64,000 bases of DNA from an uncultured Acetatifactor sp. Lineage in GTDB: Bacteria > Bacillota > Clostridia > Lachnospirales > Lachnospiraceae. Positions 1 through 8,541 of the stretch are shown here, in pieces; within the stretch, counting starts at the first letter, position 1, and each line of letters opens with the position of its first letter. The stretch covers positions 1 to 64,000 of the forward strand of contig CAJUNZ010000001.1 of assembly GCA_910587755.1 (NCBI GenBank), in the 5' to 3' direction. A program made the position numbers and the translations under genes. A model generated the notes under the pieces. It was given only the letters and a program-made list of their open reading frames with translations, searched no databases and was not told the DNA's origin.

Positions 1-116
1 ATTGCTTCTGTTTCTTCTTCGCCAATACGGATATTGGGATATAAGATACCGTCTTTTTCTGTGTAAGTGCCACCCATTTGTTCAAATATTGATAATTCTT
101 CTTTCTGCCTACCCAT
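1..116 (-). CDS. TnpV-like transposon-encoded protein, N-terminal fragment cut by window edge
   Basis: Reading from an ATG at 116 on the minus strand gives 38 residues beginning MGRQKEELSIFEQMGGTYTE and continuing with a Leu-Tyr-Pro-Asn-Ile pattern, which resembles the start of the small TnpV proteins carried on clostridial transposons and conjugative elements. A GGAGG ribosome site lies about ten bases upstream, inside the gap to parB. The gene runs off the left edge, so most of it is not visible. Its role is not established; the assignment is from recall of the N-terminal pattern only. It sits directly downstream of parB and in the same direction, which fits one mobile-element operon. Confidence 0.5.
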   Translation of the reverse strand, partial: MGRQKEELSIFEQMGGTYTEKDGILYPNIRIGEEETEA

Positions 117-141
117 AACTTTATCCTCCAATCATCTGTTT

Positions 142-1098
142 TTATCGTGATTTTTCCGCTCTTTTAGCTGAACGATTATGAATACTTGTTTGTTTTTCAT
201 GCCAATCCCTGACCAATTTTTCTATCAGTTCCACTTTCTGCTTTGGTGTGAAATCTGCGGGAAAATACTGCGATAACGAATCTGCCCTAATCTTAATCTG
301 TTCTCTCTGATTTGCTTTTTCCTCTCCCAAAATATCATACATTTTATCCATATCAATCCCCTCTGACTGACTCAGGCGCTTCATCCGGTTTGCCTGTGAA
401 AGAGACGGTGTACACTGCTCCAAATCCATCACCGCATGAAGCTCATACTGTTCATCTTCTTTCAGATAAGAAAGTTCCACTGCTATGGTAAACGCTATTT
501 TTCCTTCATCTACCATATCAAGGATTTTGGGAATAAGATTTGTCAGACGGATATACCTTGCGATCTGGTTCCGGCTCTCCCCAACCTGTTTTGCTAAAAG
601 CTCATCCGAACGAAGTATGGGCTTTCCGTTTTCTCCCACATCCTTTGACAGCTTCGTCCCAACTTGGGACAAAGTATCAGTGAATTTCTTTCCCTGCTGC
701 TTCATGGCTTCCAGCTTCATTTTATAGGCATAAGCTTTCTCGCTAGGCTTGATATGCTCCCGCTGTAAATTACTGTCCACCATCGCTATCGTCGCTTCTG
801 CATCATCCATCTGCACAATCATCACAGGAACCGTGTCTATACCTGCCCATTCGCTGGCTGCTTTTCTTCTGTGCCCTGCAACGATTTCATACCCTGATCC
901 AATTGGGTTTGGTCTTACAATCAAGGGAACAAGCACGCCCTTCTCCTCAATACTCTTCGATAATTCAAAGAGCTGCATATCATGCTCTACCTTGAACGGA
1001 TGCCCTTGAAAATCATGCAGTTTGCTAATCTTTACATTTTCCGTTTGTACATTGTGGTCGAAAATCCCACATATACTCTTTTTACTTGTCTGCTCCAT
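142..1098 (-). CDS. ParB/Spo0J-family partition protein of a mobile element
   Basis: A 318-aa ParB/RepB/Spo0J-type DNA-binding protein. The N-terminal ParB-like nuclease/CTPase fold is seen at about residues 25-115, with the diagnostic Gly-His-Arg-Arg motif near residue 75 followed by KAASEW. The central part (about 165-215) reads as a helix-turn-helix region (QVGESRNQIARYIRL). The C-terminal third is charged. A GGAGG site precedes the ATG. It stands alone, without a parA in the window, next to a TnpV-like gene and upstream of the rlmD 3' end. The DNA here is visibly more AT-rich than the neighbouring chromosome. Chromosomal ParB is normally beside parA and the origin, so an accessory ParB from an integrated element is more likely. 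Confidence 0.85.
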   Translation of the reverse strand: MEQTSKKSICGIFDHNVQTENVKISKLHDFQGHPFKVEHDMQLFELSKSIEEKGVLVPLIVRPNPIGSGYEIVAGHRRKAASEWAGIDTVPVMIVQMDDAEATIAMVDSNLQREHIKPSEKAYAYKMKLEAMKQQGKKFTDTLSQVGTKLSKDVGENGKPILRSDELLAKQVGESRNQIARYIRLTNLIPKILDMVDEGKIAFTIAVELSYLKEDEQYELHAVMDLEQCTPSLSQANRMKRLSQSEGIDMDKMYDILGEEKANQREQIKIRADSLSQYFPADFTPKQKVELIEKLVRDWHEKQTSIHNRSAKRAEKSR

Positions 1099-1168
1099 CT
1101 GTTTGTCCTCCTACTTTTTAATTTGATTATTAAGGTGTCTGATGAATGCTGGCAATTTTAAATCAAAA

Positions 1169-1236
1169 AGACCGCCTGCTCCACACCATAAGGATATAGA
1201 AAACAAGCGGTCTAAATGCGAACCAAACATTCGCAT
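1169..1236. repeat. Pair of inverted repeats at the mobile-element end
   Basis: The 334-bp gap between parB and rlmD holds no convincing gene. It contains AGACCGC (1169-1175) pairing with GCGGTCT (1207-1213), and immediately after it ATGCGAA (1216-1222) pairing with TTCGCAT (1230-1236). On the minus strand the first stem is followed by a short T run. The structures could be a leader or terminator for the parB operon, or integrase-binding arms near the element end. The sequence alone does not choose between these. Confidence 0.5.
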
Positions 1237-1432
1237 GACTTACCTATTATTCAGTTGTTGATAAAATTTTTCTGTAATGATTGAGTTTGTGAACTATACA
1301 TTTTTGTGTCCACTCATACGAGTTCCATAACTACGGACACTTTAATCTCGTGAGAAATCTCTTTTTTCTTTCCAATTTCAGGTGTTCGGTTAAACTTAAA
1401 AATCCTCGCAAAGTGCGTAAATTCAAGGATTT

Positions 1433-2962
1433 CTACAAATCCTTCCTTTGTAGACAACATGCGACTTCCACATGCACCGTCATCCCAAATTGGTCCACAC
1501 CCCTGACCTTTTTCAGTTCATATCCTCCGTCGCAGAGCACCTTCAGATCTCTGGCCAGGGTGGCAGGATTACAGCTCACATAGACCACTCTATCCGGGCG
1601 GGCTTTCAGGATTGCAGCAAGGCAGGCGCTGTCACAGCCCTTACGGGGCGGATCCACCACCACCACATCCGGCAAGGGCAGTTTCCACACAATCCCTTCC
1701 TCACCAGCTTTATCACTGCCTGTCCGTTTCCATTCCCCTACACCGCCTGCCTGCCCTTTTTCCTGCTCTTCTCTGCCTGTATCTCCCTTCACTCCCTGTC
1801 CCAGGATCTCCTCCGCTCTTCCCAGAAAGAATTCCGCATTTTCAATCCCATTCTCAGCCGCATTTCTTCTGGCATCTTCCACCGCCTGAGGTACCACTTC
1901 CACACCAAATACCCGCCCGGCGCTGCCTGCCAGAAAAAGGGAGATCGTGCCAATGCCACAGTACAGATCCCATACCACTTCCCGCCCGGTAAGACCGGCA
2001 TATTCCAGTGCAAGGCTATAAAGCTTCTCTGTCTGCAGAGGATTCACCTGATAAAAGGACAGGGGTGAAATATGGAACTCAAGCTGCCTGCCCGTGTGGG
2101 GATACCCCTCCTGGGTCATATCCCGCACACAGATAACATCCGTGATACTATCCCTTCCCCACAACGGATATGTATGCTTTCCCAAAATCACATTGTCCCT
2201 TCCGGTATTGCAGTTTATAGAGATGCTCGTCATTCCCTTGATCTCTTTCAGCGCCCCTACAAACTCCTCCTGCCTGGGCAGAGACACTCTCCGGTCCCTG
2301 TTTATCACCAGACACACCATAATTTCACCGCTGTAAAAACCCTTCCGGATCAGCACATAGCGCACTAATCCCCTGCCTGTGGTTTCATCATAAACATCAA
2401 CGCCGTTTCTGTGCATATACTCCAGGATGCACTCAAGTACCACCCTGTTCTCCTCCGCTCCCAGCAGACAGTCCGTATTAGGGACAATACAGTGTGTCCT
2501 TCCGGCGTAAAAACCTGCTGCCAGTTTTCCATCTCTGTCCACCCCCACCGGATACAGAGCTTTGTTCCGATAGCGGAAAGGATTCTCCATCCCCACCATG
2601 GGTTCCAGACATTCTTCCACCTGCTGCGGAGCAAACCCTCCTATACGAATCAAACTGTTTCGGATCTTATTCTCTTTAAATAGAAGCTGCCGCTCATAGG
2701 AAAGGGCCTGAAGCTGGCATCCCCCGCACTGCCTGTGACAGACGCACCTGGGTTCCACACGAAAAGGAGAAGGCACAAGCACCTTCTCCAGACGTCCATA
2801 AGCATAGTTCTTTTTATTTTTGACAATCCGGGCCTCCACCCTGTCTCCGGGCAGAGCATCTTTTACAAACAGGGCAAAACCTTCCACCCTGCCAATGCCC
2901 TCCCCTTCACTACCGATATCCTCAATATCCACTGTCACAATATCGTTCTTGCGGAACTCCAT
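1433..2962 (-). CDS. rlmD: 23S rRNA (uracil-1939-C5)-methyltransferase RlmD/RumA family
   Basis: SAM-dependent methyltransferase of 509 aa that makes 5-methyluridine in rRNA (or tRNA, as RlmD, RlmCD and TrmA-like enzymes are hard to separate). An N-terminal TRAM domain spans about 1-60. Iron-sulfur cysteines are seen in CVCHRQCGGC near residue 72. The SAM site DLYCGIGTISLF is near 334, and the catalytic Cys is in YVSCNPATLARD near 457. Between the SAM fold and the PDVVVVDPPRKG motif lies an unusual Gly/Glu/Lys-rich insert of about 40 residues. The last residues after the HVE motif (VACCLQRKDL) are atypical and abut the mobile element, so the 3' end may have been rebuilt by integration. Start chosen at the ATG giving MEFRKND, at the TRAM boundary. 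Confidence 0.9.
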   Translation of the reverse strand: MEFRKNDIVTVDIEDIGSEGEGIGRVEGFALFVKDALPGDRVEARIVKNKKNYAYGRLEKVLVPSPFRVEPRCVCHRQCGGCQLQALSYERQLLFKENKIRNSLIRIGGFAPQQVEECLEPMVGMENPFRYRNKALYPVGVDRDGKLAAGFYAGRTHCIVPNTDCLLGAEENRVVLECILEYMHRNGVDVYDETTGRGLVRYVLIRKGFYSGEIMVCLVINRDRRVSLPRQEEFVGALKEIKGMTSISINCNTGRDNVILGKHTYPLWGRDSITDVICVRDMTQEGYPHTGRQLEFHISPLSFYQVNPLQTEKLYSLALEYAGLTGREVVWDLYCGIGTISLFLAGSAGRVFGVEVVPQAVEDARRNAAENGIENAEFFLGRAEEILGQGVKGDTGREEQEKGQAGGVGEWKRTGSDKAGEEGIVWKLPLPDVVVVDPPRKGCDSACLAAILKARPDRVVYVSCNPATLARDLKVLCDGGYELKKVRGVDQFGMTVHVEVACCLQRKDL

Positions 2963-3040
2963 ATGTCTACCTCCAACTCCCCGGACTCAACCATGCTTCA
3001 AAACCCCTCTGACCCAGACTGACAGTCCAAATCCCTGCCC

Positions 3041-3160
3041 AAACCCCGGCCCATATCCCTGCTCAAATCACTGTCCAAACCCCGGCCCATATCCCTACTC
3101 AAATCACTGCCCAAACCCTGCCCACATCAATGCTCAAACCCCGGCTCTTATCACTGCTCG
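3041..3160. repeat. 36-bp tandem repeat, about three imperfect copies
   Basis: Units starting AAACCCCGGCCCATATCCCT recur at 3041, 3077 and 3113, exactly 36 bp apart, with decay in the third copy. The array fills the gap between the flavodiiron gene and rlmD. Because 36 is a multiple of three, the plus strand shows a Pro/Asn/Cys-rich repetitive reading frame, but nothing supports that it is a gene. Confidence 0.85.
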
Positions 3161-3210
3161 GCTCATTCCCCAGACAACGCCTTCGCCTCTCTTGAACTCT
3201 CCCGCTGTCC

Positions 3211-4359
3211 TTACCCAATCTCCTCCGCCAGAGCCTTCAGCCCTGCCTCATTCTCCGGCTTCATAGATGACAGGATCGTGATCTGATTTTCCGCAAACGT
3301 GATATCCTTGCCCTTCTCCAGCATACCCCTCATGACCTTTGCCGCCATAGGCGCCCAGGAACCGTTTTCAATCAAAGCCACCCTGCGGTTCTGGTAGCAG
3401 TGCTCCACAAGCCGAATAATAAAATCATTCATAAAAGGATTGATCCCGGTATTATAAGTATTACAAGCTAGCACCAGATTCCTGCAGCGGAACGCATCCG
3501 CCACAGCCGCCGCCATATCATCCCGGGCCAGATCGTATACCGCCACTTCCGTCCCCCGTTCCCGAAGCGCCTCCGCCAGGAACAGCGCCGCCTCCCTGGT
3601 GTGGCCGTAGGCGGAGGCATAGGCCACCGTAACCCCCTCGCTCTCCGGCTTATAGGAAGACCATGCATCATACAAATCCAGATAATAGCCCAGATTCTCC
3701 TTCAGCACAGGTCCATGAAGAGGACAAATCATCTGGATATCCAGACCACCTGCCGCCTTCAGCACCTTCTGCACCTGGGGACCATATTTTCCAACGATAC
3801 CGATATAATACCGCCGTGCCTCCCCTGCCCAGTCATCCTCCACGTCCAGAGCGCCAAATTTTCCGAAACCATCCGCCGAGAAAAGCACCTTCTCTCCGGA
3901 CTCATATGTCATCATAACCTCCGGCCAGTGTACCATGGGAGCATAGACAAAATTCAGCGTATGCCGCCCCAGTTCCAGTTTTCCCCCATTAGCCGCAGCC
4001 ACCTGCCGAACCTGATCCCCCATGGAAAAATACTGCCCCATCATCCGAAATGCCTGGGCCGTGGCGACCACCTGGGCATCAGGATACTTTTCCAGAAACA
4101 GAGGAATACTGGCCGAATGGTCCGGCTCCATATGCTGTACCACCAGATAGTCCGGCCTGCGCCCCTCCAGAGCCCTCTCCAGATTCTCCAGCCACTGCTG
4201 CCCAAAAGCGGCGTCCACCGTATCCATCACCGCCACCTGCTCATCCAAGATCACATAGGAATTATAAGACATTCCATTGGGCACCTTGTACTGCCCCTCA
4301 AACAGATCCACCTCATGGTCATTGACCCCCACATATACAATACTCTCCGTCACCTTCAT
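3211..4359 (-). CDS. A-type flavodiiron protein (FprA-like oxygen/NO reductase)
   Basis: A 382-aa flavodiiron protein that reduces O2 or NO in anaerobes. The N-terminal metallo-beta-lactamase-like domain carries the di-iron ligands: His-x-Glu-x-Asp-His in VVQHMEPDHSASIP near residue 76-86, a later His in MVHWPE, Asp in FSADGFG and His in CPLHGPV. The C-terminal flavodoxin domain starts near 245 with the FMN loop YASAYGHTREA. No rubredoxin or NADH domain is fused, as in class A enzymes. The ATG is preceded by an AGGAGG site. A TATAAT hexamer at 4455-4460 on the minus strand may be its -10 element, without a clear -35. Likely role: oxidative and nitrosative stress defence in the cytoplasm. Confidence 0.9.
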   Translation of the reverse strand: MKVTESIVYVGVNDHEVDLFEGQYKVPNGMSYNSYVILDEQVAVMDTVDAAFGQQWLENLERALEGRRPDYLVVQHMEPDHSASIPLFLEKYPDAQVVATAQAFRMMGQYFSMGDQVRQVAAANGGKLELGRHTLNFVYAPMVHWPEVMMTYESGEKVLFSADGFGKFGALDVEDDWAGEARRYYIGIVGKYGPQVQKVLKAAGGLDIQMICPLHGPVLKENLGYYLDLYDAWSSYKPESEGVTVAYASAYGHTREAALFLAEALRERGTEVAVYDLARDDMAAAVADAFRCRNLVLACNTYNTGINPFMNDFIIRLVEHCYQNRRVALIENGSWAPMAAKVMRGMLEKGKDITFAENQITILSSMKPENEAGLKALAEEIG

Positions 4360-4553
4360 AGTTACATCCTCCTGTCCACATTCATATATCCCATTCTAAA
4401 TGTAATCCTTCTGCTGTTTCACTGCACTTTTCACACATCAGAAATCGCTTCTAAATTATATCTAAAACTGATATCCAACATTGAATCGCACCATCCGTAA
4501 CCCCGCCTGCCGACCCGCTTCTGGTACAAATCCCTCCATTGAATAATACAACC

Positions 4554-5498
4554 CTACTCCCTGGTAGCCCTCAGATTGGATTCAAACAGCCTGTTGTATC
4601 CCAGCCAGCCTGTATTTTCCCTGTTATTTTCCAGGATCTCCTTAAACGTCTCCAGCTTGGCGTCCGTGTCATCGGCATAATTCAGGGCCACGGCCTCCAT
4701 AAGAGCCGGCAGTTTGGGCGAGCCATACTCGTATTTTCCATGATGGGCCAGGATACAGTGCTGCACCTGAGCCAGAAGACCATGAGGAAAATCCTTGATC
4801 CCCTCCGCCTTCGCAGCCACCATCTGGGAGCCCATAACGATATGCCCCAGAAGCTGCCCGTCATCCGTATAGTCATTTTCCGGAAACTGGGAAAGCTCCT
4901 TCACCTTTCCGATGTCATGACACAGAGCCGCCGTCAGCAGCAGATCCCTCTTCAGCACAGGATAGCAGCCGCAATAATAGTCACAGAGCTTTGCCACGCT
5001 TATAGTATGCTCCAATAAACCACCCACAAAACCATGATGAACCGTTTTCGCGGCGGAAGAAGTGCGGAATGCCTTGACAAAAGCCACATCCTTCACAAAA
5101 AAGGCCTCCAGAAGCTGCCTTAAAAAAGGATTCCCTATGCTCTGGACGATTTCCAGCAGCTCCTGGTACATGACATTGTTGTCCCTGGAACTCACCGGCA
5201 GATAATCCGCCGGATCATACTCCCCTTCCCGGCACACCCGGATTCTCTTTACATTCAACTGCAGGGCCCCCTGAAAACTAATCACATCCCCGTGGACCTC
5301 TATGTAATTGAGCGTATCATATTCGCCTATGCCGGGGTTGTTGGGCTCCCAGACCTTGGCGTCAATGGTGCCCGTCTTGTCCTGCAGAATCACATTTTCA
5401 TAGGGCTTCCCGTTCTTCGTCACCGCCGCCTGCTTGTGCTTGCACAGATAAATATCGGCGGCCCTGTCACCTTCCTTTAACTCCCTGATAAACTTCAT
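4554..5498 (-). CDS. 3'-5' exoribonuclease YhaM-family, OB-fold plus HD domain
   Basis: 314 aa. An N-terminal OB-fold nucleic-acid-binding domain (about 1-95, with KTGTIDAKVWEPN) is followed by an HD phosphohydrolase domain (about 150-280). Metal ligands are seen in HHGFVGGLLEHT and ALCHDIGKVKEL and in ILAHHGKYEYGSPK. This matches YhaM/CBF1-type 3'-5' exoribonucleases of Firmicutes in order and length. Its ATG directly follows the stop codon of the upstream htrA-like gene with no gap, so the two are translated from one message. Cytoplasmic. Confidence 0.9.
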   Translation of the reverse strand: MKFIRELKEGDRAADIYLCKHKQAAVTKNGKPYENVILQDKTGTIDAKVWEPNNPGIGEYDTLNYIEVHGDVISFQGALQLNVKRIRVCREGEYDPADYLPVSSRDNNVMYQELLEIVQSIGNPFLRQLLEAFFVKDVAFVKAFRTSSAAKTVHHGFVGGLLEHTISVAKLCDYYCGCYPVLKRDLLLTAALCHDIGKVKELSQFPENDYTDDGQLLGHIVMGSQMVAAKAEGIKDFPHGLLAQVQHCILAHHGKYEYGSPKLPALMEAVALNYADDTDAKLETFKEILENNRENTGWLGYNRLFESNLRATRE

Positions 5499-6875
5499 TT
5501 ATTCCACCTCACTCAGTTCTATATTAAAACTCATTTCCTTATATCCCTCCTGGGCCTGGCGCATCACCACCACATGCACCGTCTGCCCAGGTTCCATCTG
5601 CATCAAAGCAGTGCTGTAGCTGCTGAAATTACCTACTACCCTGTCATCCATTTTCGTCATCACATCCCCCGGCAGAATTCCCGCCTGCATGGCCGGAGAA
5701 TCCATCTCAAGCTCCTGTACATATGCCCCATAGGGCACACCCAGCTCCTGATTGGCCTCCCGGGGCACGTCCACCCCCCGGATACCCATGTAAGCCAGGG
5801 GAATGCCGTTGGCCATTTTCTCCACAACCTTCTGCAGCTCCGAGACGCCATATGCAGTGATCATATTCTTCATATCCGACCCCACCTTGTTGTCCGTGAT
5901 AATCCCCAGCACCTGCCCCTGCAGGTCAAACAGCACACCGCCGGCATTCTGACTCCCGCTGATATCCGTCTGAATCAGCCTGTAATTCCTGTCCGTCATG
6001 GACAGAACCGTTCCACCGGAAGTGATCATGCCCATCCCCATGGAATTACTTGTACCCATGGGACTGCCCAGAGCCACCACTGGAGTGCCTGCCAGGTTTC
6101 TTAAATTGGAAGTGCCGAACTTCGCCATAGGAAGCGCACCGTTCTCCCACCTGAGCCCCTGGGGCAGCTCTTCCAGGGACACCGTCAGCACCGCCAGATC
6201 CATCTCCCCATTGTACTGCTTCAACCGCGCTTCCACCTGTGAGCCCTCCCAGAAAGTCAAAAGCAGCCGTTCCGCAGACATCACCGCACTGTACTTTGTG
6301 AGAATCAGCAGATCCATGCCATTTTCCGAAAAAATAAGCCCCGGGCACTGATTCCTGCTCTCCCGCACATCATTGAGCCAGTCAATATTTGATGTCACCG
6401 CCGTAACTGTCACCATAGAATGATTCAGCTCATTTACATAGGCCGACAACGCACTGAAAAGCTCCTTGTAGTGCCGCAGCTCCAGAGGAATATCTGCCAG
6501 AATCTCCGTCACCTGTTCCCGCAGGGTAGGTTCCTGAGGTTCTCCCTCCGGGTTCTGCCCCTCCTCCGGGCCTCCCTGAGGCTCCGGGGACGGACTCTCC
6601 ACAGGAAGATTCTCCGCAAGCATCTCCTCCGGCGACATCTCATCCTGGTCTTCCGGAAAAACCACCATCTGCGTTCCCTGTTGCTCCGGCGGATAAAGCC
6701 AGTTACTGATAACCGGTTCCAGAATCAGAAAAGTAAAACAGGCCACCAGACCGAAAAGCACCGCCAGCCCCACTGTCAAAAGAGTCCGCCGAAGCAGTTT
6801 TTTCCTGTTCACCGGCTTTACCTTAATTCTTTCGACCATAAAATCATTCTGGCTGCTTGGCTGCAAATCCGGCAT
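5499..6875 (-). CDS. HtrA/DegP-like membrane protein with replaced catalytic residues (pseudoprotease) and PDZ domain
   Basis: 458 aa. A cytoplasmic N terminus is followed by one membrane segment (about 30-55), then a Pro/Glu/Gln-rich linker to about 120, a trypsin-like S1C fold (about 150-345) and a C-terminal PDZ domain (about 360-450, with AGILPGDVMTKMD). The family's His, normally in a TNxHV-type motif, is replaced by Ser in LTKYSAVM. The Ser of the GNSGG motif is replaced by Ala in SQNAGGVLFD. Only the Asp of DLAVLTV remains. The protein is therefore predicted to be proteolytically dead but able to bind peptide through its PDZ domain. It is the first gene of a two-gene unit with the YhaM-type nuclease. 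A promoter and an unusual leader lie upstream (6901-6993). Confidence 0.85.
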   Translation of the reverse strand: MPDLQPSSQNDFMVERIKVKPVNRKKLLRRTLLTVGLAVLFGLVACFTFLILEPVISNWLYPPEQQGTQMVVFPEDQDEMSPEEMLAENLPVESPSPEPQGGPEEGQNPEGEPQEPTLREQVTEILADIPLELRHYKELFSALSAYVNELNHSMVTVTAVTSNIDWLNDVRESRNQCPGLIFSENGMDLLILTKYSAVMSAERLLLTFWEGSQVEARLKQYNGEMDLAVLTVSLEELPQGLRWENGALPMAKFGTSNLRNLAGTPVVALGSPMGTSNSMGMGMITSGGTVLSMTDRNYRLIQTDISGSQNAGGVLFDLQGQVLGIITDNKVGSDMKNMITAYGVSELQKVVEKMANGIPLAYMGIRGVDVPREANQELGVPYGAYVQELEMDSPAMQAGILPGDVMTKMDDRVVGNFSSYSTALMQMEPGQTVHVVVMRQAQEGYKEMSFNIELSEVE

Positions 6876-6900
6876 TTAACCCTCTCCCTCCTTAAAAAGC

Positions 6901-6959
6901 GTGTCTAAAAAGCAAGTTGCAGACACACTTCTGGACCCCATTATGAATAACCGCAACTT
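6901..6959 (-). promoter_or_regulatory. Leader with two interleaved, mutually exclusive stems before the htrA-like gene
   Basis: On the minus strand AAGTTGC (6959-6953) can pair with GCAACTT (6920-6914), and GTGTCT (6926-6921) can pair with AGACAC (6906-6901), which is followed by GCTTTTT. The two stems interleave, so they exclude each other or form a pseudoknot. The second looks like a weak terminator. This arrangement could be an attenuator. The stems are only 6-7 bp, so chance is possible. Confidence 0.35.
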
Positions 6960-6964
6960 ACCTG

Positions 6965-6993
6965 AGTTTATCATATTTCCGGGCAGATTACAA
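6965..6993 (-). promoter_or_regulatory. Sigma-A-type promoter for the htrA-like/yhaM unit
   Basis: Minus strand: TTGTAA (6993-6988), 17-bp spacer, TAAACT (6970-6965), with a TG one base before the -10 box. The site lies about 90 bp upstream of the htrA-like ATG, in the gap after the MFS gene. Confidence 0.6.
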
Positions 6994-7000
6994 GAATGAA

Positions 7001-8197
7001 TCAAACCGGCTGCTTCTCCTGACCCAAACACTTTCTGCAGGCCCTGATCCCAAACAGCAGCAGCACCGGGAACAGCACTGCGGCCAGAATCCCCCTGCGC
7101 AGATCCTCCCCGAAAAAGCTGGACACCATCCCCACCAGCGTAGGTCCGCCGGAACAGCCCAGATCCCCCGCCAGGGCCATCAGGGCAAACAGCGCCGTTC
7201 CGCCCCTGGGCACAGCAGCGGCGGCCCTGCTGAAAGTCCCCGGCCAGAGAATTCCCACAGAAAGCCCGCACACGGCACAGCCTGCCAGACCTGCCACAGG
7301 CCCGGGAACCAGGGAAATACACAGATAGGAGAGCCCGCAGAGGACAGTGCTTCCAATCATAAACCTGTCCAGATCAATCTTTTCACCATACTTTCCATAG
7401 AATGCTCTGGCACTGCCCATAAGAACGGCAAACGCCATAGGTCCAGCCAGATCCCCCACCATCTTGCTGACCCCCAGAGCCTTCTCGGCAAAAGTGGAAG
7501 CCCACTGACTCACAGCCTGCTCACTGGCCCCTGCGCACATCATCATAAGCATAAACACCCAGAAAATCTTCATCCCCGCCAGATCCTTGACGGAAAGCCC
7601 CTTCTCCCCCTCCTCCATCAGAGGGGCAATGGGAACCCTGGTAAACACAAACCCATTCACCAAAGGCAGCAGCGCCCACAGACAGGCCAGAATTTTCCAC
7701 TGCCCCACTCCCACCGCCTTAAAAAACACCGTGGAGAGGAACACCACCCCCACCTGCCCCCAACAGTAGAATGAGTGCAGCAGACTCATGGTCTGTTCCT
7801 TGTGGTCGGATGGACAGGCCTCCACCACCGGACTCACCAGCACCTCTAAAAGCCCCCCGCCCACAGCGTACAGGACAACCCCCGCCAGAATCCCCATAAA
7901 AGGATCTTCCAACAGATCCGGCAGCAGAGCCAGAAGCCCCAGCCCCCCGGCCGCAAAAAGATGTGCCGCCACCATGGACGCCCTGTAGCCTATTTTGTCC
8001 ACAAATCCCACCGACAGCAGGTCCACCGTCAGCTGCACCCCAAAGTTTACCGTCACCAGCGCTGTAATTTTCGACAGAGAAATCCCATAGGTACTCTGAA
8101 ACGTCAAAAACAGCAGAGGCACAAAATTAACCACAACCGCCTGCACAATGTAGCCCACAAAACAGGCATAAATTGTCTTTTGATACTTGTTTTTCAC
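7001..8197 (-). CDS. MFS transporter
   Basis: About 398 aa with twelve predicted hydrophobic segments in the usual 6+6 layout, and a basic cytoplasmic loop in the middle (residues about 185-205, EEGEKGLSVKDL). It belongs to the fucose-permease/YfkF-like branch of small sugar or drug MFS carriers by general look. The substrate cannot be told. A GTG start at 8197 (VKNKYQKT) is preferred because GGGGGAGG lies five bases upstream; the in-frame ATG 12 codons earlier has no such site. It reads divergently from the secreted protease gene across a gap of about 340 bp. Confidence 0.8.
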   Translation of the reverse strand: MKNKYQKTIYACFVGYIVQAVVVNFVPLLFLTFQSTYGISLSKITALVTVNFGVQLTVDLLSVGFVDKIGYRASMVAAHLFAAGGLGLLALLPDLLEDPFMGILAGVVLYAVGGGLLEVLVSPVVEACPSDHKEQTMSLLHSFYCWGQVGVVFLSTVFFKAVGVGQWKILACLWALLPLVNGFVFTRVPIAPLMEEGEKGLSVKDLAGMKIFWVFMLMMMCAGASEQAVSQWASTFAEKALGVSKMVGDLAGPMAFAVLMGSARAFYGKYGEKIDLDRFMIGSTVLCGLSYLCISLVPGPVAGLAGCAVCGLSVGILWPGTFSRAAAAVPRGGTALFALMALAGDLGCSGGPTLVGMVSSFFGEDLRRGILAAVLFPVLLLFGIRACRKCLGQEKQPV

Positions 8198-8464
8198 AAT
8201 ATCCTCCCCCGGCCCCGCCGGATTTTCCTGCATATTTATCCATTGAGTTTACCACAGCAGCCCACTGGTGGCTACCACAATCTTTTTCTTTTTTCATCCC
8301 GCGCTCCAGTGCGGACAGACCCCTGGGACTCCTTCCGAAAACATTCCGGCGGCAATTCATCTGCCTCAAGACGAGTCATCTATCCGCCAAAATAATTGTC
8401 TGACAGTTTCCAAATCACATACGAACATACACAAAATAATCTCCCGAAACATTCCTTAACCATA

Positions 8465-8493
8465 TTTACAAAACTCTTTTCCACAAGTATAAT
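8465..8493 (+). promoter_or_regulatory. Sigma-A promoter for the secreted protease gene
   Basis: TTTACA (8465-8470), 17-bp spacer, perfect TATAAT (8488-8493). The start codon at 8542 is about 40 bases beyond the expected transcription start. The rest of the gap between the MFS gene and this gene shows no other clear element. Confidence 0.75.
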
Positions 8494-8541
8494 GTTTCTC
8501 ATAAGTCCAAACAAAAACTTCAGAAAGAGGATTATAACACT

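Noticed and set aside
2820..3266. Pro/Asn/Cys-rich plus-strand reading frame with 12-residue repeats
   Set aside because: It is produced by the 36-bp DNA repeat and overlaps the starts or ends of rlmD and the flavodiiron gene in antisense; no ribosome site or known domain.
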